Shown here: piece by piece, positions 53,651 to 64,000 of the stretch | Position numbering within the stretch: position 1 is the stretch's first letter | Layout: each line of letters opens with the position of its first letter | Translations under genes and position numbers: made by a program | The notes under the pieces: model-generated | What the model was told of the DNA's origin: nothing | The model's database searches: none | Seen by the model: the letters and a program-made list of their open reading frames with translations, nothing else | DNA from: Okapia johnstoni | Taxonomy: Eukaryota > Chordata > Mammalia > Artiodactyla > Giraffidae | Direction of reading: 5' to 3' | Length of the DNA stretch: 64,000 bases | Assembly: GCA_024291935.2 (NCBI GenBank) | Contig: CM044315.1 | Coordinates: 75,498,385 to 75,562,384, forward strand

Positions 53651-54300
53651 GAAGGTAAACTGTGTATACCCATCTCATACACACCTAGTGGTATTGTTTT
53701 CAGACCTGAACTTTTGGAACATTGACTGTCTCCCTCATAGTTTAGGCACACCATATACCTGGTTTGAGACTGTGCTTTCAAGTTCCTTTGTTGTTTGCTG
53801 AAATGAGCCCAGCAACTGGCAAGTATTTCTGTTTCCACATCCCACTGCCCCTTGTGCTTAGTGGGTTGGCGAAGAAGCATCAGACCACAGCAGTGACATT
53901 TACATGAAAAGAACCCATTGTGTCCTTTGTAAGGAATAGCACGCAGCTTTCAGCCATAGTGCTTTTCCATTTGCCTTCCTCTGGGAGGCTCTGGCAAGAG
54001 CTTGGCCAGCCGGAGGGAGCTGCCTGAGTCCTCATGCCAGAAATTATATTCCGTAATTAAAATCAATAGCAAAACAGACATACAGCAAAAAGGTCATAGA
54101 ACATAACAGAAAACCATTGTGTAGCATATTGCCAAGTGTCAAAATAGATTTCTGGACTTTTCTTCCATCTGCAAAAGCCATCCGTGGGAGAGAGGCAGTA
54201 TGCCCCAAGTCCCAGGCTCACTTGGGAAGGGTTTAGCTAAAAAGAAGTTTAGCTAAAAACTCGTCAAGTCTCCAGCAGTGCCTTTAAAATATCTGAGTAC
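53650..54300. other. Repeat-free stretch
   Basis: No repeat family is recognised across 650 bp, which is unusual in this window. The AT-rich core at 54040-54080 has TAATTA-type words. There is no convincing open frame. Confidence 0.35.
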
Positions 54301-54620
54301 CCTCCTGTTAGCCAGGTTGCAGTGAACTTAAGTTCACAGCCCAAAACCTTCCCCTTTGTCTATCCTAATTTCCATTCCTTACATGCATCTTGGAATCCCT
54401 GCTTTCTGACCTACTGCTGTGACTACAACACACCTTTTCCCTTTAGTTATGGTAATTGGTGTTACTTCTCTGTTATTTTTTTCTGTCTCAGGTCATATCT
54501 GTTCTCACATCTCAGGCCGGTACAGCTCTGCCTTAAAGCAGCTCAGTTTTCGAGACTTTTCCAGGGCTGTCTTGGATCTTCCTCATCCAGTTTGACCAGA
54601 CAATGAGGGCTTAGAAATAT
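54300..54620 (+). repeat. Possible L2 LINE fragment
   Basis: The pattern atcttggaatccctgctttc, gactacaacacaccttttcc fits weakly with the L2 3' region. Confidence 0.3.
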
Positions 54621-55254
54621 TACACCTCCTCCCTTCTCTATACCTTCCTGGGTAAAATCTTCTCCCTTGCTTGCAGAAGCAATTACATGACTCCATTATA
54701 GCATGTAACATGCTGAATTTTTCAATCAGGTGGAATAATATGTCTGTAAAGTCACACACAGTAGGAATGTGTCTGTAACAGGCATGAAAGGCTTTTCTGC
54801 AAGCTGAAAAGAAGTAGAAATTATTAAATAATTACTAGGAGACAAGTCTTTCTAGTTTTTAAACCCTGGGCCTTAGGCAAATGCCCATTGACCTTGCTTT
54901 CATAGGTAACCTCCAGAGGGTCCAGGTGCATCAGTGAGTCAAAACTGTGGTTTGTTTTTAAGCTTTTTATTAAAGTTTAATATGCAAACATAAAAGTGCA
55001 TGTGTCATAAATCTACAGCAAGATAAATTTTCCCTGTCTAAACACTTCTATGTAACCAGCACCCAGATCAAGAAACAAAACATTGCCAGCATCTTAAAAG
55101 CCTTCCATATGCTCCTCTCCCCCAAGGATAATTACTGCCTTGATTTACTTGCACAATATATTTATCCATTATAATTTTGATGGCATTTGGGTGCTTTCTA
55201 GCTTTGTATATTACAAATAGTATTCTAAGAATATTACCATTTTATTTTTTTATT

Positions 55255-55867
55255 GACTTTTTGACTTAAAACAATGCACATTTATTCTTTTACAGTTCTG
55301 TAGATTGGACGTACAATTAGTTCTGTAAGTCTAAAATCCAAGTGTTGGCAGGGCTCAAACCTTTCTAATGGAGACTTCAGGGAAAGAGCTTCCTCAATAT
55401 GGCACTCTAGGTGGTCACTCCCAATTGATCAGAGTTGATTCATATCATATGAGACTCATTTTGTTGCAACTACAGAAAACCTACCCCAAGAAAAAAGTTG
55501 GGCTCATACTGTAAGAATTCAGGACAGATCTGGCTTCATTTCCCTCTTCCTCTCGATTCTGCCTTTTTCCATGTCAGTTGCATTCTCAAGTTTCACATGG
55601 GGACCCCTGGCCACTCCAGGTCCTCATTATAATGACACCAGATCTTTCAGAAGAGAGTTCTAAGAATATTATTGTATATGTGTTGTGATGCACATATGTA
55701 TATACTTCTGTTGAGTGTATGAGAGAGGAAGTTTTTAGTCATTGAATATGCATATTGAATTAGTTTCCTGTTGCTGCTCTAACAAATTACCACCAAGTTA
55801 GTGGCTCAAATCAACAAAAATTTATTCTGATACAGTTCTGAAGATAAGAAGTCCCAAATGAGTCTTG
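55255..55867 (-). repeat. Two fragments of a MaLR/LTR-like repeat
   Basis: Positions 55756-55867 (gtttcctgttgctgctctaa, caaattaccaccaagttagt) and 55255-55400 (tttacagttctgtagattgg, aagtctaaaatccaagtgtt) come from the same type of old repeat. The piece between them, 55650-55755, is L1. Confidence 0.5.
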
Positions 55868-55891
55868 AAAGTGAAAGTCGCTCAGTTGTGT

Positions 55892-55920
55892 TAAGGTAGA
55901 ACACAATATGTTCTACCTTA
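55892..55920. repeat. Perfect 12-bp inverted repeat
   Basis: The arms taaggtagaaca and tgttctacctta are exact reverse complements separated by caata. It lies just after a 24-bp Bov-type SINE tail fragment (55868-55891). Confidence 0.9.
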
Positions 55921-56329
55921 TAAACACTGCAACTACGACCAAGTGATACTCCTACCAACAACGTATGGGAATTCTGGTTGTTCCAAATCCTCATCAACTC
56001 TTGGCCTATTCCATTCTTTTCACTTTAATCAGATCTTTCATTTCCTGTCTAGCTCACAAAACTCTCTGGATAGTCAAAAGTTCTGTATCCACAGCTATGT
56101 CCAAGCCCTTTCTCTCACTAAGCACAGAATCTCCTCCCAATTGCTATTTCTATTAGGCAAGAACATTTTTTAAAAAATGAGCTTTATCTTACAGTGAAAT
56201 GGGATACCTAATGAGGTGATACACATTTTGTCCCTAAATATATTTAAGCAAAAGCTAGATAGACATCCATAGAAAAGCTGTAGAGGCAAATTCTATATTC
56301 CGTAGAGGTGCTCTCTCAGGACAAGCCAG

Positions 56330-56445
56330 AGATTTCAAGTTGAGGGACCTAGGTTTTTGCTTCTCTACTTACTATATAACCATGAGCAAGTTGCTTAACT
56401 TCTGTGAACTTCAGTTTATTTTCAGAATGGAGTTTTTATTAACTT
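56330..56445 (+). repeat. MIR SINE fragment
   Basis: Core: atataaccatgagcaagttg and ttctgtgaacttcagtttat. Confidence 0.6.
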
Positions 56446-56493
56446 TCATGCATTTGCAGTGATGGTCAAATGCTACCTCTTCCTAGTTACCTT

Positions 56494-56598
56494 GAAGAAG
56501 GAAATGGCAACCCACTCCAGTATTCTTGCCTGGAGAATCCCATGGACAGAGGAACTTGGAATGGGGTCACAAGAGTTGGACACAACTTAGTGACTAAA
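56494..56598 (+). mobile_element. Bov-tA/Bov-A SINE fragment, head missing
   Basis: The A part only: gaaatggcaacccactccag to ttggacacaacttagtgac, with a short deletion after gaggaacttgg. Confidence 0.85.
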
Positions 56599-56639
56599 TG
56601 GTCATATAACCATTTCTGTAATATGGGGATATATTTTGA

Positions 56640-56845
56640 AACATAATTACCTATACTTTTATTATAGCCTTGATCACATTGGACTGTAATGGCATATTTA
56701 TTTACTGCTTCTTGCATGGGTCTTCAAATTCTGTAAAGGCAAATATCTTATGAGTATGTTTATTACTATATTTTCAGTAATATTGCTTAGCAGAATAAAT
56801 TGCACATGGTAGGTGTATAGTGAATGAATGAATGAATCTTATTTC
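56640..56845 (+). repeat. L2 LINE 3' end
   Basis: Sense L2: cttgatcacattggactgta, aattctgtaaaggcaaatat, acatggtaggtgtatagtga and a (GAAT)n tail. Confidence 0.7.
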
Positions 56846-57425
56846 TGTTATAAGACTGATCTGAGAATCTAGTAAGATATTGGCAATGAAAGATCTTTTT
56901 AAATTTCAGAACATTTTCAAGATGCATTGTGCTATTATTGTCATTAGTATCTTGTTGATCAAGGCAGTTAAGTGTCTTGAGTCAGCCACTGAAGCAGACT
57001 GGAACCCCTTATTAGGGAAAGATGCTGGGAGGGGAGTGACATCTGTCCTGTCTGAATTTTTCCTTGAGGAACATGGGGTGCTCTCTACAGGACACTATTT
57101 TTTCCTCTCTGAAGAGCAACCCTAATTACTGGCGATAATTAGTTGCAATTTAAGGTCCTCAGGGCAATCTGTAGAGGTGCAAATTGCATCTAAGCTCTTC
57201 AGGATTTGATGTCCTTTCCCTTGATGTCTCCTCTCATCTCTCTTCCTATGAAATAAGAGTGAAAGCAAGAAAAGGGTGCTTGAAAGGAGCCAAAATCTAA
57301 AGGTCATCTTTATAAACGGCCTCTTTACCACTCTCTGCACAGTAAACTACAAGTGCCATTCAGGTGGCTGCAAGCATTTGGGCTGGCAGAGCACTGTTCA
57401 GAGAAGGAGAGCCATTTACTTTTTC
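56846..57425. other. Repeat-poor stretch
   Basis: Nothing recognised. The frame 56880-57125 (+) begins with an ATG and a hydrophobic stretch (CAIIVISILLIKAV) but has no other support and no family resemblance. Confidence 0.35.
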
Positions 57426-57429
57426 ATTC

Positions 57430-57600
57430 CTTTGAAAAATATTTGAGAGTTTTCTTTGTGAGTGCAGAGAATGCAGATGTGAGCAGACATGGGCCCAATA
57501 CCCTTTAGTTGGTCACAGTCTAGTGGGAAAGACAAATATGAAAATAGACAGTTGTAAGGTAGTCTGATGCTGCTGCTAGAAAGATAAACAACCCAATTCA
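57430..57600 (+). repeat. Ancient purine-rich repeat, 5' edge
   Basis: The block tggtcacagtctagtgggaa, then gacaaatatgaaaatagaca matches the opening of the family. Confidence 0.4.
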
Positions 57601-57810
57601 TAATAACAGCTACCCTTTATTGCTCAGGTAATAGTCTAGTGCTGCAGTCCATGGAGTCACAAAGAGTTGGACACAACTGGGCAACTGAACAACAGCAACA
57701 ATGGTCTAGTTGCTTTGCATCTATTTTCTCTAATCTCTGTAGTAACTGTAAAATGTGATGATTCCTTATTTTTTCAGATGAGGGAAATGAGGCTCAAGAA
57801 AATTATTGGA
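57600..57810 (-). repeat. MIR SINE split by a short BovB-type tail
   Basis: Antisense MIR: aataacagctaccctttatt up to 57640, resuming at 57711 and ending near cagatgagggaaatgaggct. Confidence 0.65.
57641..57700 (+). mobile_element. 60-bp BovB/Bov-A 3' tail with target duplication
   Basis: The insert runs from gctgcagtccatggagtcac to caactgaacaacagcaaca. Its flanks atagtctagt (57631-57640) and atggtctagt (57701-57710) differ at one position. Confidence 0.8.
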
Positions 57811-59155
57811 AAGGTAGTGGCAAGTTTGGTGAGGGGACTAAAGTGAGGGAGACAGTAAGATTCTCTGTGACTAGGACAAACATAGTGTTTAGATAAAGAG
57901 ATAAATCTGTCATTGGCCAAAACTGTGAGGTGAACCTAAAACAATTAGCCCAACAAATTAGCTCTGGCCTTGCCTTCTAAGTCTGTTTTTCTCTTTTTCC
58001 TGAGTTTCCATCCTTAGGGCATTATCCTTTACCTTAAGATTTTTGAGTCTTCTTGATATACAAAGTTGGCAAGTGAAAAGAACTTAGGATTTGGAGTCAG
58101 AAAGGACAAAATGATGGCCTCAAACCTAATTATTTAATAGCCGACAACCAGATGTGTGGCTGTCTCAAGCCAGCCAATGATTTGGAAACCCTCTATTCTG
58201 ATATAGTTTAAATATTTATTTCATAGTTTAATCTAGGAAAGAGTCTTAGTGCTGCGTGGGGGAAGAGGACAGAAGGAAGACCCCTGGTTATAGGATATAG
58301 CTTCTGCTCTTATTATCTGGAAAATGTCAGCATTGACCTCAAGTTTTCAAATTTCAGCAAAATGAAAGTCTGAAGCTAAGGACCTATCTTACCTCTCTAA
58401 ACTATTAGTAAAAATCTGTTGTAGTGCAGGCATGGGAGTTTTCTCTCCTACACACGCACCTCTACCCCACCATCAAGGTCTTATTTCCAACCAGACAATA
58501 GATAGTTCTGTTATCTTCAATGGTTACCATCATCTCATTATACTTTCAGTTGTGTTGAATGGATCTTAGAGGTTAGTATGATTGGCAGCTGCCCCTATGT
58601 CCCTCCTCCTAAATGAAATCTGGTTTGACTTTTACCTTGGTTCTTACCTTCTAAAATTGGAATAATGCTAATACCTGCTGTTGCTCCTAAGTCCAACCTC
58701 ATTTGCTGCCAACTTTGCTAGGGGAAGATTGTGCCAAGCATGTGGATCCAGTGGAAAAGGTCATAATCATTCCTGGGTTGAAGTTTCAGGTTTCCTATTT
58801 TCAGCTCTTCTTCCCCTGCCTTGGATTTTAGATGCAACAGAATTGAAGAGTGATTTCTCTTCTACTGGAGGCACAAAAAAAAAACCCCAAAAACCTTAGA
58901 CTATCCTTTCCTTTTCTGTGCCAAGACTTAGAGAAATACATGGTAGGATATATGGGTCTTTGGCTTAGCTAGTGCCTTTGTCCTGGGGAATAAAGAATGA
59001 TAATACAGGGCCCATAGGAGAGAAAGCAAAGGAGAGAAAGCAAACTAGTTTTTTAGAACTAGTTTCAGTTCTGGGTGTGGAAGATGAAGGCAAAGAGATC
59101 CTTAAGTGAGAATGAAGGCAGAATATCTGAAAGAAGCCCTAGCCAAGAATAAAGG
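57811..59155. other. Repeat-poor stretch
   Basis: About 1.3 kb without a recognised element apart from a short A-run near 58870. The frame 58681-58899 (+) ends in that A-run and has no recognisable motif. Confidence 0.4.
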
Positions 59156-59159
59156 CTAA

Positions 59160-59405
59160 TCAATAATACTTCCCATTTCCTGAACATCTCCAAGGTGCTA
59201 AGCACTGTCATAGAGTCCTTCCATATTTTATTTACCACAATCCTTAGACAGTTGCTATGAGTTACACATTATTTCACGTATTTTTTAGACGAACAAACAT
59301 AGGCTTAGAAACTTGAAGACACTTTGCAAAATCACAGCTAGGATACTGCAGAGCTGGGACTTTCATCCAAGTCCCTCTAACTCAAAGGGCTGTGTTCTTT
59401 TCATA
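59160..59405 (-). repeat. MIR SINE
   Basis: Full-length antisense MIR: ccaaggtgctaagcactgtc, ttttagacgaacaaacatag, gcaaaatcacagctaggata and tgggactttcatccaagtcc. Confidence 0.75.
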
Positions 59406-60565
59406 TGAGATGCTTCTTTTCACATGACGTGCTCTTTTTATTCCTCTGAGATTAGCCATTCCAGATTAAAATGATTTAAAATTATTGAATATACCTTGAA
59501 CGTTTCTAAAACACAATCCTTTTTGTTGTTTTAAATGAGTTGTTTGTTTTGCATTCCCTTGAGTTTTAGGATAGTATGTAGTTAATGAATGAATTAAATA
59601 ATTGATTAAGCCCATTTTTCTATTAACATTATAATAGCACTTCCATTAATATCAAAATATGAATATGTCTCAGAGAAGTTTCCTTTGACATTATAATGAC
59701 TATATTAAAATTTCAAATATAATAATGAAATTCTAATTGTTTTACAGAAACAATTAAAAAAGGCTATATATAAATGCTCTGAAAGAACTGTGGGATGTTC
59801 ATGAAGTACCAAAGAGGAATTTTCAGAGTTGATATGAAAAAAGCACATAATTTTTGTTAAATTGCGTTGTAATTGCAAAATCATAGTCATTTAAAGAGAA
59901 TCTTTTGTTTTGAGCTTTATAGTGAACAAAACAAGAGTTGGCAGGTTAAAGCATACAATGTGGCAATTTAGACAAAGAAGTATAATCCAAATTCAGGTTT
60001 ATTTAAAGTCATGCCTGGCTTTTTTCATGGGAGTATGCTGCATGTACCCCATTTGTCTTCACCCTTTTGCTCTCTCTCCCACCTTGCCACCAGACTGGCC
60101 TGTATGGATCCCATCAACAGACTCCCTTGACATTTGGTTTCTGTTCAGCCAATCAGGACTACCACCAAAAGATGAGAATGGGGGTGGGGGAGGGTAGAGA
60201 GAAATAGTAATGTGGTTTTTATATCTCCAGTTTCCTCTCTGAGGGGTCATACTGTCTGGTTATGTCCCTTGATTTAAGTTGTAGCTGTTGTAAAGTGGCC
60301 CTCTCAACTCAACCTCTCAACTTCCAGGGTCTAGTAACCACTCCTCTCTCACCTTTCAATTTCTTGCCTCCAGTTGGTATTTTAACTCTGGTTATAGTAC
60401 TATCCATACTGGTTTTCCTATACTCTGCTTCCACCTTTGAAAATAGTCCTGCTTTAAACTTTTTTCTGTATTAGCTAGAGTGTGCCACCTAATTTCTTGT
60501 TGGGATCCTAAATATTAACCTCTATGTGATGTTTTATTTACTTATCTCAGTTTTTGTTGTTTTTC
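59406..60565. other. Mostly unassigned; possible old LTR end at 60260-60520
   Basis: The phrase tttgaaaatagtcctgcttt followed by ttagctagagtgtgccacct resembles the 3' end of an old mammalian LTR-like repeat. The rest is unassigned. Confidence 0.3.
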
Positions 60566-60569
60566 ACAA

Positions 60570-60750
60570 AACCATGAAATTGTCTCAGTTCAAATTTTAT
60601 ATAAGTCCCATCATCTCTCTAGACATTAATTATAATACATCATCTCTAAATTGGGGGATAATGATTTCTACATCTCAAGTTGTTATTAGCATTAAATAAA
60701 GTTAGTTGAGTAAAGTACAATTATTGGCACACAGTAGATGCTCTTTCCTT
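60570..60750 (+). repeat. MIR SINE
   Basis: Sense MIR 3' half: tctaaattgggggataatga, agcattaaataaagttagtt and ttggcacacagtagatgctc. Confidence 0.65.
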
Positions 60751-60827
60751 TTCTTTTTAGATTTGCTTAGCACTTGTATTTGTCAAAGGAAGATACATGA
60801 TTTGGGGGAACTGATGGAGCTGGCAGT

Positions 60828-61002
60828 TCAGTTCAGTTGCTCAGTCATGTCCGACTCTTTGTGACCCTATGGACTGCAGCACACCAGGCTTCCCTGTCCA
60901 TCACCAACTCCCGGAGCTTGCTCAAACTCATATCCATTGAGTCGGTGATGCCATCCAACCATCTCATCCTCTGTCATCCCCTTCTCCTCCTGCCTTCAAT
61001 CA
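60828..61002 (-). mobile_element. BovB LINE 3' end, 175 bp
   Basis: The tail (cagttcagttgctcagtcat) through to ctcctcctgccttcaatc, then non-BovB sequence. A 5'-truncated insertion. Confidence 0.92.
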
Positions 61003-61575
61003 GGAAACTTTCACTAAACATGACAGTGACCTTTTAGGCCCTGGAGATGTTTAAGCCCAGCCTGGGTGCTACTTGGCAGGAATACTAATTCTGCGAAGTC
61101 GAATGAAAAGGCAGTCTGAATGGAGATTTCATCCCCTCCTCCATCATGCAAAACCCAGCGCCACCATTTTTAAAGAAAGAATTGATTACCTGGGTAGGAT
61201 TCTCTGGTCATTAATACACTACAAGGGATAGGATTTCAAAGTGAACCTGTTCCTTGGCTTACTCACCCATTCTCACCTGGACTCTCTGCCATAACTTGAA
61301 TAGGACATTAAAAGTGGCATGCTAAGTAAAATAAACCAAATAGAGGAAGACAGATATAGCACAATATCACTTGTGAATTCCTTAAATAAAAGAACTCATA
61401 GAAACAGTGGTTCCAAATGTGCTTGCCAGAGGCTCAGGTTGGGGCATATAGGGAAAAGTTGATAAAAGAGTACAAACTTCCAGTTATAAGATAATAGAGT
61501 CTGAGGATATAACATAATGTCTTGAGTATAGTTGATAACACCATATTAAATAATTGCAATTTGCTAAGAGAATAG

Positions 61576-61841
61576 ATGGAGAAGGAAATGGCAACCCATT
61601 CCAGTACTCTTGCCTGGAAAATTCCAGGGATGGAGGAGCCTGGTAGGCTACAGTCCATGGGGTTGCAAAGAGTTGGCCACAATCGAGCAACTTCACTGTC
61701 TGTCTTTCTATAGTTCCTTTTAGAGAAGGAAATGGCAACCCACTCTAGTGTTCTTGCCTGGAGAATCCCATGGACAGAGAGAGGGACCTGGTGGGCTACA
61801 GTCTATGGCATTGCAAAGAGTCGGACATGACTAAGCAACTA

Positions 61842-61884
<43 letters not shown>

Positions 61885-61885
61885 A
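61576..61885 (+). mobile_element. Bov-A2-type SINE dimer with (CA)n tail
   Basis: Two A monomers (61576-61720 and 61721-61838) are joined by cttcactgtctgtctttcta. They are followed by a (CA)n microsatellite at 61843-61884. The word gagaatag at 61568-61575 and 61886-61893 encloses both the dimer and the microsatellite, so the CA run grew from the SINE tail. Confidence 0.9.
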
Positions 61886-61987
61886 GAATAGGACTTAATT
61901 GTTCTCACCAAAGGGAAAAAATGAGGTACATATGTGAAGTGATGAATGTTTTAGTTGAGTCAGTGGTAGGCATCGTTTTTACTATGT

Positions 61988-62200
61988 ATGTTGTTGTTGT
62001 TTAGTTGCTAAGTCATTTCTGACTCTTTTGTGACTCCATGGACTATGGCCTGCCAGGCTCCTCTGTCCATGGGGTTTTCCAAGCAAGAATACTGGAGTGA
62101 GTTGCCATGCCCTCCTCCAGGGGATCTCCCAACCAGAGATCGAACCCACATCTCCTGCATTGGCAGGTGAATTCTTTACCACAGAGCCACCAGGTAAGCT
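61988..62200 (-). mobile_element. Bov-tA SINE
   Basis: A minus-strand element: (TTG)n tail, gtttagttgctaagtcattt through the head ending at ccaccaggtaagct. Confidence 0.92.
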
Positions 62201-62371
62201 CTACCTATACATATACTAAATCATCCTGTTGTACATTTTAAATATATTGCAATTTTTTCAATTATACCTCAGTAAAACTGGAAAAAAGTGACCTTGCTAC
62301 CTTAAGTCTGGCTGGATCAAAACAAATCTTACTCACATACCACACTCCCTTTGTATCCCTGTCCATTTTAA

Positions 62372-62375
<4 letters not shown>

Positions 62376-62427
<52 letters not shown>

Positions 62428-62431
62428 TTTT
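62376..62431. repeat. (TA)n followed by T-run
   Basis: About 45 bp of TA then 12 T. Confidence 0.95.
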
Positions 62432-62439
62432 ATCAAATA

Positions 62440-64000
62440 TGTGCCAGCTTTCTGTTTGACTCTGGAGAAGCAGCATTCAGTCAATAGGTATTTAATGATT
62501 ACATATATACTATGATAGATTCTGTTCTAAGTCCTGGGGATACAACTTAAAGTCTTGTTACTCATGAAAATGACTTTCTAGTAGGTGAGACACACAGCAA
62601 AACAGCATATACTATAATATCAGCTACTGGTGAGTGATAAGAAGAAAAGGAAAGCAGGAGAAAGAAATAAGGCATTATAGAAGGAGAGTTATTTTAGATA
62701 GTGTGGAGCATCGGGGCAAACACCTGAATGAAATAAGAGAGTGAGACATCTGAAAATCTAGAAGAGAGAAGTCTAGGCAAGAGGAATAGCATGGAGTTGA
62801 GGCCCAGAGGTGAGAACAAGCCAAAAAGCCCATATAACTGAGCACAGTGGGCAAGCAATAAGAATGAGATCTGAGACAGAGCTAGGAGTTGGATCAGATG
62901 TAGAACTTTATAGGCCATGGTGAAGACTTTGAACTTGGCCCTAAATTTTTGATGGGGAGACACTGAAAGAAAAGTGAAAGTGAAAGTCGTTCAGTTCTGT
63001 CCGACTCTTTGCGATCCCATGGACTGTAGCCTGCCATGCTCCTCTGTCCATGGAATTCTCCAGGCAAGAATACTGGAGTGGTAGCTGTTCCCTTCTCCAG
63101 GAGATCTTCCCAACCCACAGATAAAAGCCAGGTCTCCCTCACTGCAGGCAGATTCTTTACTGTCTGAGCCACCAGGGAAGCCTAAGAAAATGAGTGGGTA
63201 GCGTATCCATTTTCCAGGGAATCTTCCCAACCCAGGAAGTGAACCAGGGTCTCCTGCATTGAAGGTGGATTCTTTATCATCTGAGGTACCAGGAAAGCCT
63301 GGGGAGACACGAGAAACATTTTTAGTAAGGGAAGTGACATGAATCTATTTCATAATTTAAAACATCACTTGGCTACTGACTAGAGAGTAGACTTAAAAGG
63401 GCCAGTGAAGGTGAAAGAACAAGAGTGAAGGCAGGGAGGTGAGCAGAGAGGTTGCTGAAGTAGCCCAGGAGAAACATGAGGCAGCCTCAGGCAGGGAGGC
63501 TGCTGCTGTGGCTCAGTGGAAAGACAATGGTAGTTTGAAGGAGACTGATAAGGAGGCAACTGCAGTGGTCCAAGGGGAGCCAGTGAGGCTTGGGTACTAG
63601 AGGTGGAATGCTGAAAAGTGACTGGATTTAGGACATACCTCTTACATGATGTTGAAAGAACATGCTTGTGGATATATTGTGAGGTGTTACAGAAGGAGAG
63701 AAGCCAAGGATAAGGTCTAGGTTTTCGGCCTCAATGACTGGTTAGTGCAATGAAAGGAAGAAAATCAAGAATTCAGTTTTAGACATGTTAGATTTGAGAT
63801 GACAGCTGAATATCCAAATAAAGATGTATGGAAGGTAATTAAATAAATCTGTGAAACTCAGGGGAAAGGTAGGGCATGGGATATACATTCAATAATTAGC
63901 AGTATCTGACTGGGTTTAAAAGCCCCAGGATTGGATGAGAGTATACAACAGAGGCAGAATTGCATTCTGGCCTTTAGGGAACATGCAGGCTTTGTTTCTC
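62440..64000 (+). repeat. Ancient purine-rich repeat, long copy running off the window
   Basis: Landmarks in order: ctgttctaagtcctggggat, gagttattttagatagtgtg, ttataggccatggtgaagac, gaggcaactgcagtggtcca, tctaggttttcggcctcaat, tcagttttagacatgttaga and cagtatctgactggg. Collinear with the copies at 9.4 kb, 37.4 kb and 41.5 kb. A two-headed Bov-tA interrupts it at 62964. Confidence 0.65.
62964..63299 (-). mobile_element. Two-headed Bov-tA SINE with 11-bp target duplication
   Basis: Read on the minus strand, a tRNA-like head unit (63182-63299) is followed by a complete Bov-tA (62972-63181) with its own second head. The word tggggagacac encloses the whole at 62953-62963 and 63300-63310. The composite therefore inserted once, already double-headed. 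Confidence 0.88.

Larger units (their letters stand above)
54955..56000 (-). mobile_element. L1 LINE 3' UTR and ORF2 end, interrupted
   Basis: Antisense L1: tatgtaaccagcacccagat (55050), tgatgcacatatgtatatac (55687) and accaacaacgtatgggaatt with catcaactcttggcctattc (55955-56010). Two pieces of another mammalian repeat (55255-55640 and 55756-55867) and a tiny Bov fragment interrupt it. Confidence 0.7.
61305..62290 (+). mobile_element. L1 LINE 3' end, interrupted by two SINE insertions
   Basis: Sense L1 3' UTR. Landmarks in order: aagtaaaataaaccaaatag, caatttgctaagagaataga (61550-61576), aattgttctcaccaaaggga (61899), tttaaatatattgcaatttt (62238) and ttatacctcagtaaaactgg at the end. A Bov-A2 (61576-61885) and a Bov-tA (61988-62200) interrupt it. 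Confidence 0.82.

Noticed and set aside
56880..57125. A small secreted or membrane peptide (hydrophobic N-terminal stretch)
   Set aside because: The frame has 81 codons, no family resemblance, weak start context and a length expected by chance in 64 kb.
1..64000. A novel prokaryote-type defence or biosynthetic system
   Set aside because: The whole window is mammalian repeat-rich DNA. No operon, ribosome-binding site or bacterial-type gene is seen.

Overview
This is ruminant nuclear DNA, most likely from a bovid. The sequence carries BovB (RTE-type) LINE copies with the ACTGA-repeat tail, tRNA-headed Bov-tA SINEs, Bov-A/Bov-A2 SINEs and a mariner-derived miniature element of the type common in cattle. 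Beneath these lies the older mammalian layer of MIR, L2, L1, MLT1, MER2 and MER5. I found no intact protein-coding gene, rRNA, tRNA, CRISPR array or prokaryote-like system. The window reads as intergenic or deep-intronic sequence, and nearly every long open frame is a shadow of a LINE or SINE.

Layout. 0-5 kb: a roughly 245-bp segment present twice (the second copy splits a MER2), a BovB inserted in a MIR, two Bov-tA and a BovB tail. 5.6-7.6 kb: a 5'-truncated, internally deleted L1 on the plus strand. 8.5-13.2 kb: SINEs, three short minus-strand BovB fragments, L2, MIR and the mariner hairpin at 10.0 kb. 13.5-25.9 kb: a nested pile of minus-strand L1 sequence interrupted by a younger L1, three BovB copies, a Bov-A monomer, a Bov-A2 dimer and a Bov-tA. 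27.4-30.2 kb: three LTRs, two of them unrelated and pointing away from each other. 32.1-32.5 kb: a possible decayed exon on the minus strand. 34.5-36.5 kb and 41.9-44.5 kb: the two largest plus-strand BovB copies. 37.4-41.8 kb: an ancient purine-rich repeat family that recurs at least seven times in the window. 45-60 kb: MIR, L2, an MLT1 LTR, simple repeats and repeat-poor DNA. 60.8-64 kb: a BovB tail, an L1 3' end broken by SINEs, and a second long copy of the purine-rich repeat containing a two-headed Bov-tA.

How the parts relate. BovB supplies the reverse transcriptase thought to mobilise Bov-tA and Bov-A, which share its 3' end. In this window the three copies that still retain the reverse transcriptase catalytic box each have a different substitution in it, and the other large copies have lost it, so none looks competent. 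Target-site duplications can be read directly around at least eleven insertions, so the order of events is partly recoverable. Family names come from recognition of consensus sequence, not from a database search, and many boundaries are good only to about 10-20 bp.
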